Below are positions 54,420-63,573 of a stretch of DNA of 64,000 nucleotides, piece after piece. The stretch is from JABFRG01 sp038210445 (GTDB taxonomy: Bacteria; Myxococcota_A; Polyangia; Polyangiales; Polyangiaceae), in assembly GCA_038210445.1 (NCBI GenBank), contig JBBQWQ010000005.1, positions 62,001-126,000 of the forward strand, in the 5' to 3' direction. The translations under genes were made by a program, and so were the position numbers. Positions within the stretch are counted from its first letter, which is position 1, and the number at the start of each line of letters is the position of its first letter. The notes beneath the pieces are model-generated. The model saw only the letters and a program-made list of their open reading frames with translations. It did no database searches and was not told the DNA's origin.

Positions 54420-54662
54420 CTGCTTCACATCGCGATGCTGCGGAAACCACCCAGGTGACCGCAACGAAGCAGAGCAGCCCAGAGCTGCCTGGGGTCGATG
54501 ATTTCGGGCCGGGGGCCAGTCACGCAGGCAAGCGGGCACGCAGACACGCAGGCGATGGGCCGGGCGGCGAACGAACGCCGCCCGGCCCGGAGCTCCATTC
54601 GCGATGCTCGGGTGTCCGCCCGGTGTTCGTCCGAGGCCTGCGCCGGTGAGGTCGGGAGAGCC

Positions 54663-55226
54663 ATGATGAATCGAGTCTTTGCAATCACGGGCTATGCGCC
54701 GATCTCCAACGGGGTCGAAGTCAGTGCGTTTCTCGCCACCCCCCGCAGCCCCAGTGAGCCTTCTTCGGAGGAGCTCCCGAGCGCGGCCAGCGGCGAGGTG
54801 AGCCTCTCCACGGTACGTCTCGCGCCGGGCAGTCACTCCTGGGTGTATGCGTATGCTTCCTCCAACCAACTGGTCCTCGTCCTCTCAGGCCGGCTCTTCG
54901 TGCAGATGAAGGGTGCGGCCGACTGCGCGCACCGGGTGGAGGTCGGCGCACGTGAGCTCGCCGCGTGCGAGGCGGGGACGCTCTTCCAGCTGCGAAACGA
55001 AGGGGCAGAGCCCGCGGAGGCGCTGGTGATCGTGTCGCCCATTCCTCGCGACAAGGCCCGGAGTGGCACCGAGACCGACGACCTGGTGCTCGTGGCGCGC
55101 GCTTGGGAAGACCTCGGGGGAGGCGACGCGAGGCTGACGTATGCGCGAGGCGATCACGCTCCCGCTGGGGGTGAGCGCGCGCTCGAGCTCTTGGTCCTCC
55201 GTCACTTCTTGCGCCCGCCCGGGTGA
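54663..55226 (+). CDS. Cupin-domain protein
   Basis: Predicted 187-residue cytoplasmic protein with a cupin fold: strands with VSLSTVRLAPGSHSWVYAYASSNQLVLVLSGRLFVQM, then VGARELAACEAGTLFQLRNEGAEPAEALVIVSP, match the two cupin motifs, but the first motif lacks the usual His pair (GSHSW only), so metal binding is doubtful. It may act as a ligand sensor. It is divergent from the ECF sigma gene across a 243-base spacer in which I see no further gene. Confidence 0.8.
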   Translation: MMNRVFAITGYAPISNGVEVSAFLATPRSPSEPSSEELPSAASGEVSLSTVRLAPGSHSWVYAYASSNQLVLVLSGRLFVQMKGAADCAHRVEVGARELAACEAGTLFQLRNEGAEPAEALVIVSPIPRDKARSGTETDDLVLVARAWEDLGGGDARLTYARGDHAPAGGERALELLVLRHFLRPPG

Positions 55227-55302
55227 GCCCGGCCGAGGTGGCGTTTCGAACGAGCGTTGGTGAGAACACGAGGAAGAATATGCACGGATACCGCGAAGAG
55301 AC

Positions 55303-55692
55303 GTGTTCGAGGCGGGCTCCAGATGCCTGTCCGCTCCCATGATGGGGCCCAACGCCCACGCGCCGCCCGCACCCTTCGTGCCGGTCGACGAGCGCACCTA
55401 CGTTCGCTACCGCATCACCCAGTGCGGCAAGGAGGTAGGCTGGGTCTACGCTCGCGGCGCGCCCGACCGCACCAGCGTCGAGACCTGGCAGCTCTATACG
55501 CTCAACGTGCCCGGCCCCGAGCGCGCGCCCTACGCGTGGCCGAGCTTTCAGAATGCCGAGGTGGGCGAGGCCGTGCAGCGCAAAGACGTGGTGACGCGCT
55601 TCACCTACCACGGCGTCGCGCCCGAGGTGTCGCCCCCCAATGGCCTGGAACGCGACGCCTACGTAGAGGTTCACGCGCACTGCAGAACCTGA
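55303..55692 (+). CDS. Hypothetical protein
   Basis: Unrecognised 129-residue protein. The GTG at 55303 is one start; the ATG at 55339 gives 117 residues. There is no signal peptide. The body is strand-rich (TYVRYRITQCGKEVGWVYARG, TWQLYTLNVPGP, DVVTRFTYHGVAPEVSPP, YVEVHAHC), suggesting a small beta-barrel or beta-sandwich. It lies between the cupin gene and the Sel1-repeat lipoprotein, 76 and 74 bases away. No role can be given. Confidence 0.6.
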   Translation: MFEAGSRCLSAPMMGPNAHAPPAPFVPVDERTYVRYRITQCGKEVGWVYARGAPDRTSVETWQLYTLNVPGPERAPYAWPSFQNAEVGEAVQRKDVVTRFTYHGVAPEVSPPNGLERDAYVEVHAHCRT

Positions 55693-55766
55693 AGCGGCCG
55701 CGCGCAGCGGCGCCGAATAGACAGCCACATTGACAGGGCACGCAGGTTTTGGTGCGCTGTCGGCCT

Positions 55767-56795
55767 ATGTATCGCCACACACTCCTCTGCGCGTCGGCCC
55801 TCTTGGCCGCCTCCGTCGTCGGCTGCGGTCCCTCCAAGCGCGACGCGCAGGCCTACGTGGAGTCGCAAGGAGTGAGTGAAGTCACGCTCACCAAAAACGG
55901 CAAAGCCTTCGACTTCACCGGCACCAAGGGCGACCAATTCTGCACCGGCACCGTAAGTGTGCAGAAGGGCCTCGGCAGTAGCAACCAGACCTTTTTCATC
56001 CAGTGCGGCGCCGACGCGCGCGCGTGCAAGGCCGGAGCTCCTGCAGAGTGCGTGCGCATCGCCGACAAGCTCTACGACAAGGACGCCAAGGTGTTCCCTA
56101 CCCAGGCGGCCGACCTATACCGCACCGCATGCACCGACAAGAATGGCCATGCGTGCGGCCGCGTGGCCGAGTTCGAGAACATCGACAAAAAATACGACCA
56201 GGTTCGGGAGTTCGCCAAGAAGGGTTGCGACCTCGACGACGGAGAATCCTGTGGTCGCCTCGGGCGCAGCGAGCTGCAAGGGCTGGGGACCAGCAAGGAC
56301 CCGATCAAGGCCCTGGAGCTCTTCAAGAAGGCGTGCGCCAAGGGCGCCGTGAGTGGGTGCCGCTCCGCCGCCGGTCTCATGGTAGACCACGATCCGCCGG
56401 ACAACGCTGGAGCGCTACCCTTCGCCGAGAAGGCCTGCGCCGCCAAGTACGACGATGGGTGTATCGTGCAAGGGCTCGTCCTCTTCCGTACCAAGGAATA
56501 CGTGAAGGCGCTCCCGCTGCTCGAGCCCGGATGCGCGCAGACCGATCAGACCACCCACGCTATTTCCTGCAACTTGGCCGGCGCCATTCTCTTTGACGGC
56601 CTGGGGACGAAGAAAGACCTCGCGCGCGGGGTCGGGTACTTCGAGAAGGCGTGCACCGCCGACAACGAAGACGGTTGCGTCAACGCCGGCCGCGCCTACA
56701 AGCTCGGCACCGGCGCCAAGCGCGATGCGGCCAAGTCGGCCGAGCTCTACGCCAAGGCGTGCAAGCTCGGGGCTACCAAGTACTGCACCAAGTAG
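55767..56795 (+). CDS. Sel1-repeat Cys-rich lipoprotein
   Basis: Predicted exported lipoprotein of 342 residues. The signal peptide ends at SVVGCGPS. A small N-terminal domain (about 20-90) precedes at least six Sel1-like repeats (KALELFKKACAKGAVSGC, RGVGYFEKACTADNEDGC, AELYAKACKLGATKYC), each with a pair of Cys, as in Helicobacter HcpA-type proteins where the pairs form disulfides. Such solenoids bind proteins or cell-wall fragments. The gene ends three bases from the convergent MFS gene. Confidence 0.88.
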   Translation: MYRHTLLCASALLAASVVGCGPSKRDAQAYVESQGVSEVTLTKNGKAFDFTGTKGDQFCTGTVSVQKGLGSSNQTFFIQCGADARACKAGAPAECVRIADKLYDKDAKVFPTQAADLYRTACTDKNGHACGRVAEFENIDKKYDQVREFAKKGCDLDDGESCGRLGRSELQGLGTSKDPIKALELFKKACAKGAVSGCRSAAGLMVDHDPPDNAGALPFAEKACAAKYDDGCIVQGLVLFRTKEYVKALPLLEPGCAQTDQTTHAISCNLAGAILFDGLGTKKDLARGVGYFEKACTADNEDGCVNAGRAYKLGTGAKRDAAKSAELYAKACKLGATKYCTK

Positions 56796-56798
56796 CGA

Positions 56799-58037
56799 TC
56801 AGGCGGGCTGGTCGCCGCGGTGCAGGCGAGGGCCGAGCACCAGTGCCAACACCGCCGCCACCAGAAGAAACAAGGCAGAGAGAACCAAGACAGGCATCAT
56901 CGCCTCGCGCCGGGCCAAGAGCGGCGCGACCGCCGTGCCGGCCACGCTGGTGACCACGCCGTAGCCTGCGCCCACGACGCCCACCCAGCGCGACGAGAGC
57001 GTTCCGAGCACGTAACCCAGCGCAATGGGGGCGGCGACGCCCTCGGCCACGGCGTCGAGGACGTTACCGCCTATGGCCGCGCCCACCGAAAAGCTGCTGA
57101 ACGCGACCGCGGTGATCACCACGGCGAGCACCTGCAGGGCCAGCGCTGCGCCGAAGGGCCAGGTGGGCGACGTGCGAGCCCGCGTGCTGGCCAGGTAGCC
57201 GGCAAGCGCGGCCACCAGCACCCCCACGAAGACGACGATGACGGGGTTGAGCAGTGTTGCCCATCGCAGGGTGCTGCCGGAGCCTCGCTCCAGCGTCGCA
57301 AACGCCGCGTCTCCTTGCCCGGCCTGCGCGCAGTAGGAAAAGAGCATAGCGCCGATCGCGAGTGCCAAGATCCAGGGGCTCGGACCGCCGCCCGCGCGGT
57401 TGACCGCTGGCTCCGGACGATACGGCGCCTGGTGCGGGCCGCCCACCAACGCCTCGTGGGTACCCCAGCGGAACGGAGCGCCCGGAACCGCGAGCGCCAG
57501 AACCACGCACGGAATCACGGCCACCACGGCGCCGACCACCGGGACCGCGTAGCCGAAGGCGGGCGAGAGCCCGCGCGCGCTGGGTGCCACCAGCGAAGAG
57601 AAGAAGGCGCCAGCGTTGGTTGCGCCGTAGAGCACGACGCCCACCGCCACCGCCTTCCAGATGCGTCCTTCCTGGTCGATCTCTTCGGCCGCCGCCACGT
57701 ACACGAGCGGACGAACCAGGCTGGCTGCGACCGGGAGGATCACCACGCCCGCCAGGGGGAATGCCGCCGCCGCTCCGTGGAGAAGGGCGAGGAACACCGC
57801 CGCGCCGGCCAGCAGAAAGCGGTTCCGCGTGGCCAGCGATAGGCCACCGCCGATCATGAGGCCGAGCACCGTGGCCGCAATCGAGAGCGACATGACCATG
57901 CTGACGCGCGCCGGGGCCATGCCGCCTTCGTTCATGAGCCGCGGAAACGCCGTTGTCCGAAAGGCGAAGTACGCGAAGCGCTCGAAGAAGGTGAACACCG
58001 TGAGCAGCGCGATGGCGCCGTAGTTTCGAGGCTTCAT
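56799..58037 (-). CDS. MFS-type transporter
   Basis: Predicted inner-membrane transporter of 412 residues with about 12 hydrophobic helices. The start (LLTVFTFFERFAYFAFRTT) resembles the first helix of peptide/POT-type major facilitator proteins, but the POT signature ExxER motif is only partly kept, so the substrate is open. Two His- and Pro-containing cytoplasmic loops divide the halves (GTHEALVGGPHQAPYRPEP). There is no adjacent regulator or operon partner. Confidence 0.88.
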   Translation of the reverse strand: MKPRNYGAIALLTVFTFFERFAYFAFRTTAFPRLMNEGGMAPARVSMVMSLSIAATVLGLMIGGGLSLATRNRFLLAGAAVFLALLHGAAAAFPLAGVVILPVAASLVRPLVYVAAAEEIDQEGRIWKAVAVGVVLYGATNAGAFFSSLVAPSARGLSPAFGYAVPVVGAVVAVIPCVVLALAVPGAPFRWGTHEALVGGPHQAPYRPEPAVNRAGGGPSPWILALAIGAMLFSYCAQAGQGDAAFATLERGSGSTLRWATLLNPVIVVFVGVLVAALAGYLASTRARTSPTWPFGAALALQVLAVVITAVAFSSFSVGAAIGGNVLDAVAEGVAAPIALGYVLGTLSSRWVGVVGAGYGVVTSVAGTAVAPLLARREAMMPVLVLSALFLLVAAVLALVLGPRLHRGDQPA

Positions 58038-58133
58038 GGGCGAGGATTGTAAGCGAGTGAAACGTTGCGTCGAGAAAAGACTCGCCGGCCCGCTCGAAGT
58101 GCGCGAAGCAGCGTGGGGTTAAACGAAGTAGCG

Positions 58134-59135
58134 CTAGTCGGCCACGTGGAGCACCAGCTTGCCGCGAGCGCGGTGCGTCTCGCTCACGCGATGCGCCTCG
58201 GCCACTTGGTCGAGAGGAAACACGCGCTGCACCACCGGGCGAATTACCCCGGCTTCCACCAGCGAGGCGATGATCTCCAGCTGGCGCCCGTCGCAACGTT
58301 TGATGACGTGGCGCAGCCGAACGCCCTTCCGCAAGAGCGGCCACACGTGCATCCAGATCATGGTCCAGGCCAGCGTAAACAGGCTGAAGAAGGCGCCGTA
58401 GCGGGCTACCTGGGCCGGCACGTCGACGGTGATGTTGGAGATGCGCCCACCTTTGCGAATCACCTTCAGGTTTCCGTCGAAGGCCGACTCGCCCACGGAG
58501 TCGAGGATGACGTCGACGTTCTCGAGCACGTCGGCGAACGACTCCTTGGTGTAGTCGACCACGCGCTCCGCGCCCAGCTCGCGCACGAAGTCGGCATTCT
58601 TGCCGCTGCAGGTGGTCACCACGTGGGCGCCCAGGTGCGCGCCCAGCTGGATGGCGAACGCGCCGACACCGCCCGAGCCGGCGTGCACCAGTAGCGTTTG
58701 CCCGCGCGTGAGCTGCCCCTTCTCGACGACGCACTGGTAGGCAGTCAGGCCCACCAGAGGAATCGACGCCGCTTCGTCGTGCGTGAGGTTCTTGGGCTTC
58801 TTCGCGGCTTCGTCCTCGGCGATGCACAGGTATTCGGCGTAGCTGCCGGGGCGTCGATGGGTGGGCGACGACCAGACCTCGTCGCCCACTCGAAACCTCG
58901 TGACCTGGGCGCCCACCGCCTCGACCACTCCCGAGACGTCGAGGCCCAGCACCCAGGGAAAGCGCAGGCGAATGATGTTTCGCTGGCCGCCGCTCCGTAC
59001 TTTCCAGTCTACCGGGTTCACCGAGGCCGCGCACACGCGCACCAGAATGTCGCGGGGACCGGGCGTCGGCCTGGGCAGCTCTTCGAGGCGAAATACCTCG
59101 GGCCCGCCGTACTCGTGAATGGTCATGGCGCGCAT
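58134..59135 (-). CDS. Zinc-free MDR oxidoreductase (quinone reductase-like)
   Basis: Predicted NADPH-dependent oxidoreductase of 333 residues, medium-chain family without catalytic zinc. Key segments are MTIHEYGGPEVFRLEELPRP, VCAASVNPVDWKVRSG, GLDVSGVVEAVG, the nucleotide-binding LLVHAGSGGVGAFAIQL and KGGRISNITVD. A hydrophobic patch (FFSLFTLAWTMIWMHVW) is unusual for the family and might aid membrane or lipid binding. The ATG at 59135 is chosen; ATG 59126 is an alternative. Confidence 0.93.
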   Translation of the reverse strand: MRAMTIHEYGGPEVFRLEELPRPTPGPRDILVRVCAASVNPVDWKVRSGGQRNIIRLRFPWVLGLDVSGVVEAVGAQVTRFRVGDEVWSSPTHRRPGSYAEYLCIAEDEAAKKPKNLTHDEAASIPLVGLTAYQCVVEKGQLTRGQTLLVHAGSGGVGAFAIQLGAHLGAHVVTTCSGKNADFVRELGAERVVDYTKESFADVLENVDVILDSVGESAFDGNLKVIRKGGRISNITVDVPAQVARYGAFFSLFTLAWTMIWMHVWPLLRKGVRLRHVIKRCDGRQLEIIASLVEAGVIRPVVQRVFPLDQVAEAHRVSETHRARGKLVLHVAD

Positions 59136-59220
59136 GGGGCGAGCATACACGGCCCTGGGCGGTCCACCTGCTTTCCGCGTGCGACCTGTAAGCGTCGCAT
59201 CTCGGATACGTTGCCGATCC

Positions 59221-59718
59221 ATGATCCGATCCATTCCTGCTTTGGTCGTTCTCGGTTGTCTCGTCGCCTGCGGCTCCGGCTCCCCGCCGCCCGCCCTGGT
59301 TCCCGAGACGACGCCGAGCGCAACACCCACGACTTCTTCCACCGACGTGCCCAGCTCCGCGACCGCGGCGGTCGGCACCGCAGCGGCTGCCCTCCCTTCT
59401 TCCGTCCCGACCACTGCCCCCGCCACCGACCCCGCGAAAGGTAGCGCCGACTTCCCGCTCCCGAAGGACGCCGGGTCGCCCTCTGCGGCGCCGGGTGGTG
59501 GCGGGAAGATCTCCGTCTACCAGGTGCCGCGCGGCCGCGACGTCGTGGTCACCGAAGTGAAGGACGCGCTGAAGCAAGGTGGCTGGACGCTGGCGAAGGA
59601 CGATCCCTCACCGTCGGGGCGCGCGATTCGCCTCGAGGCCAAGAAGGGCGACAAGACCTACAAGGTGAGCTTCACCGGCGACGCCAGCAAGACCGCGCTC
59701 ATCCTCACCAGCCCCTGA
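59221..59718 (+). CDS. Hypothetical lipoprotein
   Basis: Predicted 165-residue lipoprotein: signal peptide ending at CLVACGSG, a Ser/Thr/Pro/Ala linker (about 20-80), then a small alpha/beta domain (ISVYQVPRGRDVVVTEVKDALKQGGW, YKVSFTGDASKTALILTSP). The domain looks like a compact ligand-binding module, but I do not recognise it. It is divergent from the oxidoreductase and convergent with the zinc-ribbon-like membrane protein, with a hairpin between. Confidence 0.75.
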   Translation: MIRSIPALVVLGCLVACGSGSPPPALVPETTPSATPTTSSTDVPSSATAAVGTAAAALPSSVPTTAPATDPAKGSADFPLPKDAGSPSAAPGGGGKISVYQVPRGRDVVVTEVKDALKQGGWTLAKDDPSPSGRAIRLEAKKGDKTYKVSFTGDASKTALILTSP

Positions 59719-59732
59719 AGTTGCCCAAGCCC

Positions 59733-59760
59733 ACGTACCGCGCTCCCGGAGGCGGTACGT
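59733..59760. terminator. Bidirectional hairpin terminator
   Basis: ACGTACCGC and GCGGTACGT form a 9-bp perfect stem with a 10-base loop, between two convergent genes whose stops lie 15 and 3 bases away. It could stop transcription from both sides; there is no T tract. Confidence 0.6.
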
Positions 59761-59762
59761 GA

Positions 59763-60347
59763 TCAGTGCTTCCGAGCGTGGGGCCGCGGCGAAGCGCTGG
59801 GCTTCGCGGTGGGCGCTTCCGGCGGGACGTCGGGCGCTACCACCGCCAGGCCGGCGGTCACTTGCTGCGAGGGCTCGGGTATCCCCATCGCGCCCATGGC
59901 GATCTCGCCCTGCCGCGCGCGCCGCGAGCCCAGGAAGCCGAGGCCCGCCAGCGCAGCCACGGCGGTGGCGGCCATCGATGCAAGCCACGTGCGGCGCCGC
60001 TTCCGGCCGATGCCCACCGGACAGTCGGAGGTGATGATGGTGCCGTCGGTTCGCTGGTAGAAGCGTACGCACGGCGACTCGGCTTGCGAGAGAAAGGCCT
60101 CCGCCTGATCGCGGGTCATGGCGCTGAGGTTGTACACGTTCTTCTTGCACTCGCCGCAGAAGCGCGCCTGGTCGGTCCCCTTCATACCCTCCCAGCGGGC
60201 AGGGCAGGGGCTGGCGACCGACACGCGGTCGAGGAGGGGCAGCGTGCGGCGCGCGCGGGCGTCGCCGACTTCGGCCGCGATCCGGGCTTCTTCTTGGCGA
60301 GCGTTGGAGGCGGCGTTCTCGGGGCTGGTGGCGGCGGGGAGGTCCAT
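59763..60347 (-). CDS. Membrane protein with Cys-pair metal motif
   Basis: Predicted 194-residue protein. The cytoplasmic N-terminal part contains ASPCPARWEGM, RFCGECKKNVYNLSAMTRDQAEAFL and CVRFYQRTDGTIITSDCPVG; the CGEC pair and surrounding residues form a pattern that I recall from conserved membrane proteins of unknown function in myxobacteria and planctomycetes. A single membrane helix (about 120-140: TWLASMAATAVAALAGLGFLG) and a short Pro-rich tail follow. Metal binding and redox sensing are both possible. Confidence 0.75.
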   Translation of the reverse strand: MDLPAATSPENAASNARQEEARIAAEVGDARARRTLPLLDRVSVASPCPARWEGMKGTDQARFCGECKKNVYNLSAMTRDQAEAFLSQAESPCVRFYQRTDGTIITSDCPVGIGRKRRRTWLASMAATAVAALAGLGFLGSRRARQGEIAMGAMGIPEPSQQVTAGLAVVAPDVPPEAPTAKPSASPRPHARKH

Positions 60348-60441
60348 CGAAAGGGTCTTGTGACGGGCGCCGCGAATCCGTCAGCGCGTCGCCGATTTTG
60401 TCGAGACGCTCTTCCGGCGCCCCCGGTGGTACCCTGCGCCC

Positions 60442-61470
60442 ATGCCGCAAGCCGCCGATAAGAATCGCAAAGTCGTCCTGGCCTCTCGTCCCAAGGGGGC
60501 GCCCACCCAAGACTCCTTTCGCATCGAAGAGGAGGCCGTTCCGGCGCTCTCCGAGGGCCAGGTGCTGCTTCGAACCCTGTGGCTCTCACTCGACCCATAC
60601 ATGCGCGGGCGCATGAGCGACGCGCCGTCATACGCTCCGCCGGTGGGCGTCGGTGAGGCAATGGTCGGCGCGACTGTCGCCCGCGTGCAGGCGTCGCGCA
60701 ACGCCGCGCTCCCGGAGGGCACGTTGGTGGTGGCGTACTCGGGATGGCAAGACTACGCGGTCTCCGACGGCCGCGGCCTGCAGGTGCTCGACGCGGGCAT
60801 GGCGCAGCCTTCGCTCGCGCTGGGCGTGTTGGGCATGCCGGGCTTCACCGCCTACATGGGCCTGCTCGACATCGGGCAGCCGCAGCCCGGCGAGACGGTG
60901 GTGGTGGCAGCCGCCACCGGCGCAGTGGGCAGCGCGGTGGGGCAGATCGCCAAGCTCAAAGGCTGCCGCGTGGTGGGCATCGCCGGCGGCGCCGACAAGT
61001 GCGCCTACGCCACCAAGGAGCTCGGCTTCGACGCGTGCCTCGACCACTACGCGGACGATCTCGGCGCCCGCCTCGCCGCCGCGTGCGACAAGGGCATCGA
61101 CGTCTACTTCGAGAACGTGGGCGGCAAGGTCTTCGCGGCGGTGCTCCCGCTGCTCAACACCCGGGCCCGGGTGCCGGTCTGTGGGCTCATCGCAAGCTAC
61201 AATGCCGAGCGGCTCCCCGAGGGGCCCGATCGCAGCCCGCTCATTCTCGGCGCCATCCTCCGCAAGCGCCTGCGCATGCAGGGATTCATCATCGGCCAAG
61301 ACTACGGCACGCGCATGCCGGAGTTCCTGGCCGCCATGGCGCCCTGGGTCGCGAGCGGCGCCGTGAAGTTCAAGGAGCACGTGGTGGCCGGCCTCGAGAA
61401 CGCGCCGCAAGGGCTCATCGACCTGCTCGTCGGCAAGAACTTCGGCAAGGTCGTGGTGAGCGTCGCATGA
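60442..61470 (+). CDS. NADP-dependent MDR oxidoreductase (CurA/LTB4DH-like)
   Basis: Predicted cytoplasmic reductase of 342 residues in the leukotriene B4 dehydrogenase/CurA branch of zinc-free medium-chain oxidoreductases. Signatures are LWLSLDPYMRGRMSD, VVAAATGAVGSAVGQIAKLKG for NADPH binding, ENVGGKVFAAVLPLLNT and RMQGFIIGQDYGTRMPEFL. Members reduce carbon-carbon double bonds next to carbonyls. It stands on its own promoter side; the small secreted protein follows 46 bases later. Confidence 0.95.
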   Translation: MPQAADKNRKVVLASRPKGAPTQDSFRIEEEAVPALSEGQVLLRTLWLSLDPYMRGRMSDAPSYAPPVGVGEAMVGATVARVQASRNAALPEGTLVVAYSGWQDYAVSDGRGLQVLDAGMAQPSLALGVLGMPGFTAYMGLLDIGQPQPGETVVVAAATGAVGSAVGQIAKLKGCRVVGIAGGADKCAYATKELGFDACLDHYADDLGARLAAACDKGIDVYFENVGGKVFAAVLPLLNTRARVPVCGLIASYNAERLPEGPDRSPLILGAILRKRLRMQGFIIGQDYGTRMPEFLAAMAPWVASGAVKFKEHVVAGLENAPQGLIDLLVGKNFGKVVVSVA

Positions 61471-61516
61471 GCGGGGCAAACGCCCGCTCCCGGTGGGTTC
61501 GTGCTACCACCCGAGC

Positions 61517-61936
61517 ATGACGATTCGAGCTTGGCTGCGCCGGGCCGCGCTGGGTAGTGCGATGTTGCTCGCGCTGGGGCTCGCCGGAGGCTCGGTGCGC
61601 GCCGCCGCGCCGGGGCCGAACCCGGGGCCCATCTCGCCCTGCATCCCCATGCCGCAGCCCATCGGCCACCCGCCGCCCAAGGCCGGCGACATCGACGTGT
61701 GGTTCGGGTGCCTGGGGTCATCGGTGTATTCTGCATCAAATATCGATGTGCAGATTCGCGCCCTCGCCATCCAACCGGGCGACAAGCGCGTGACGATGGT
61801 CGACGATCCCCTCCTCGAGGGTGACCACGTGCGGCGGCGCGAAGTAAAGTTCCGCGACATGGCCGACGTCGGCGCCAAGAAGCGGACCCTCCAGCGCATC
61901 ATCGCGGCCTGGGCCGCGGACATGAGCGCGTCGTGA
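61517..61936 (+). CDS. Small exported hypothetical protein
   Basis: Predicted secreted protein of 139 residues with a signal peptide (MTIRAWLRRAALGSAMLLAL to VRAAAP) and no lipobox. The mature part has a Pro/Gly-rich start, two Cys (GPISPCIPM, WFGCLGS) and a helical C-terminal end (KKRTLQRIIAAWAADMSAS). I do not recognise the family. Its stop overlaps the GTG of the lactate dehydrogenase gene (GTGA), so the two are translationally coupled, an unexpected pairing of a secreted protein with a cytoplasmic enzyme. Confidence 0.75.
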   Translation: MTIRAWLRRAALGSAMLLALGLAGGSVRAAAPGPNPGPISPCIPMPQPIGHPPPKAGDIDVWFGCLGSSVYSASNIDVQIRALAIQPGDKRVTMVDDPLLEGDHVRRREVKFRDMADVGAKKRTLQRIIAAWAADMSAS

Positions 61937-62868
61937 AGACCAAGATCCACGTGACCATCCTCGGTGCCGGCGCCGTCGGCGTTTCGTCGGCGGTTTCGAT
62001 TCTCCACAATCGCATCTGCGCGCGGCTCTCGCTCTACGATCTGGTGGCCGACAAGGCCCGCGGCGAGGCCGAGGACCTCGCGCACGGGGCTCCGCTTCTG
62101 GGCGGCGTCACGGTGGACGGCGGCGGGCTCGACGAAGTGGAAGGCGGCGACGTGTGCATCGTCACCGCCGGCGCCAAGCAACGGCCCGGCGAGGACCGGC
62201 TGGCGCTCCTGGCGCGCAACCAGCGGGCGCTCGACGACATCGCCCGGGTGTGGGAGGCGAGGGGAATGCCCCGCGTGGTCGTGGTGGTCACCAATCCGGT
62301 CGACGTGATGACCGAGGCGCTCCGCCGGCGACTGCGGGGAACGGACGTCTCGGTCTTCGGATCGGGCACGCTGCTCGACACGCTGCGACTCCGCCATGCC
62401 CTCTCGCGAATGCTCGACCTGGCGCCCGACAGCATTCACGCGTCGGTGGTGGGCGAGCACGGCGACTCTTCGGTGTGCTTGCTCGACAGCGGCCGCGCCG
62501 GTGGCCTGACCCTCGAAGCGGCGCTCGGCGCCAAGGGCATCGCGCTCGACGAGGCCTTGCGCCGGTCTATCGCCGAGCAGGTGCGCGGTGCGGCCTACCA
62601 GATCATCGCCCGCAAGGGCGCCACCTCCCACGCCATCGGCGTCGCGGTGGCGCGCATCACGCGAGCCGTCGTGGGCGACGAGCGTGCGGTGCTCCCGGTG
62701 AGCGCGCCGGTGGAGGCCGGTGTGTGTGCGGGCACTCCGTGCGTATTGGGGTCTGGCGGCGCCACACCGCTGGGTCTCGAGTCGTTTCCGCTCTCGCCGC
62801 GCGAGCGCGACGACGTGGCCCGGAGCCTCGACATTCTTCGGGCTCGGTGCGCCGAGCTCAGCGCTTGA
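61933..62868 (+). CDS. L-lactate dehydrogenase
   Basis: Predicted NAD-dependent 2-hydroxyacid dehydrogenase of 311 residues in the lactate/malate dehydrogenase family. The Rossmann start is VTILGAGAVGVSSAVSIL; the mobile loop reads AGAKQRPGEDRLALLARN, with Gln at the substrate-selecting position (Arg in malate dehydrogenase); the catalytic His is in VVGEHGDS and the substrate Arg in LLDTLRLRH. This favours lactate/pyruvate over malate. A GTG start overlaps the preceding gene. Confidence 0.93.
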   Translation: MKTKIHVTILGAGAVGVSSAVSILHNRICARLSLYDLVADKARGEAEDLAHGAPLLGGVTVDGGGLDEVEGGDVCIVTAGAKQRPGEDRLALLARNQRALDDIARVWEARGMPRVVVVVTNPVDVMTEALRRRLRGTDVSVFGSGTLLDTLRLRHALSRMLDLAPDSIHASVVGEHGDSSVCLLDSGRAGGLTLEAALGAKGIALDEALRRSIAEQVRGAAYQIIARKGATSHAIGVAVARITRAVVGDERAVLPVSAPVEAGVCAGTPCVLGSGGATPLGLESFPLSPRERDDVARSLDILRARCAELSA

Positions 62869-62906
62869 AGGTGGCGTCGAGCACGCGCGCGGCCAGGTTG
62901 GCGCGG

Positions 62907-63350
62907 TCAGTGTCCGACACGTACCAGCTCCGCTTCGCCCGGAGGCGCGCCGCCGCCGTCGTTCGCAATCGTCCGCATCACGTCCATGGCGGTCACGATG
63001 CCCGCAAGCGCCCCACCTTCGGACACCACCAGCGCCCGATGGATGTCCTCACGAACCATGAGGCGCACCGCGAGGATCGCCGGATCTTCCGGGCGGACCG
63101 CGAAGAGGACGCGGTTCATCGCGCTCGCCACCGTGGCATCGTCGTCGGCGTGGCGGGGATCACACAGGTCGGTGCGGGAGACCACCCCCACGAGCCTTCC
63201 GTCCGGTGCCACCACCGCCACCGCGCTCACCCGCTCGGTCGCCAGCACGTCCTTCGCGTGGGCCAGGCGAGCGTCGGAGCGCACGGTGCGAACCGGGCTC
63301 GACATGATGTCGCGGACGCGCAGCAGGTGTTCGGTCACGATCTTGATCAC
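62907..63350 (-). CDS. CBS-domain pair protein
   Basis: Predicted cytoplasmic protein of 147 residues made of two CBS domains: LRVRDIMSSPVRTVRSDARLAHAKDVLATERVSAVAVVAPDGRLVGVVSRTDL and a second with VASAMNRVLFAVRPED, HRALVVSEGGALAGIVTAMDVM. CBS pairs bind adenosyl nucleotides and act as energy sensors, either alone or with a partner. None is encoded next to it. It is convergent with the lactate dehydrogenase gene, 38 bases away. Confidence 0.92.
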   Translation of the reverse strand: MIKIVTEHLLRVRDIMSSPVRTVRSDARLAHAKDVLATERVSAVAVVAPDGRLVGVVSRTDLCDPRHADDDATVASAMNRVLFAVRPEDPAILAVRLMVREDIHRALVVSEGGALAGIVTAMDVMRTIANDGGGAPPGEAELVRVGH

Positions 63351-63573
63351 GCTACGCGTGGAGCAAATTGTGTGCCTCGCGACGCTCCCGTGGGTTTCCG
63401 CTGCGCGCGGCGGTGCGTCCGCGGCGACATGCTTCGCTCCGCGCAGCTCTTGCGCCTACCGCAGAAACGGCGCATCTGGCGCATCGAGCTCAGCCGCGCT
63501 TCTTCTTCGGCTTTGCCTGCTTCGCGCGCAGCGCTGCGGCCAGCGAGCCACGAACCCATGCGCCGAGCACCCC

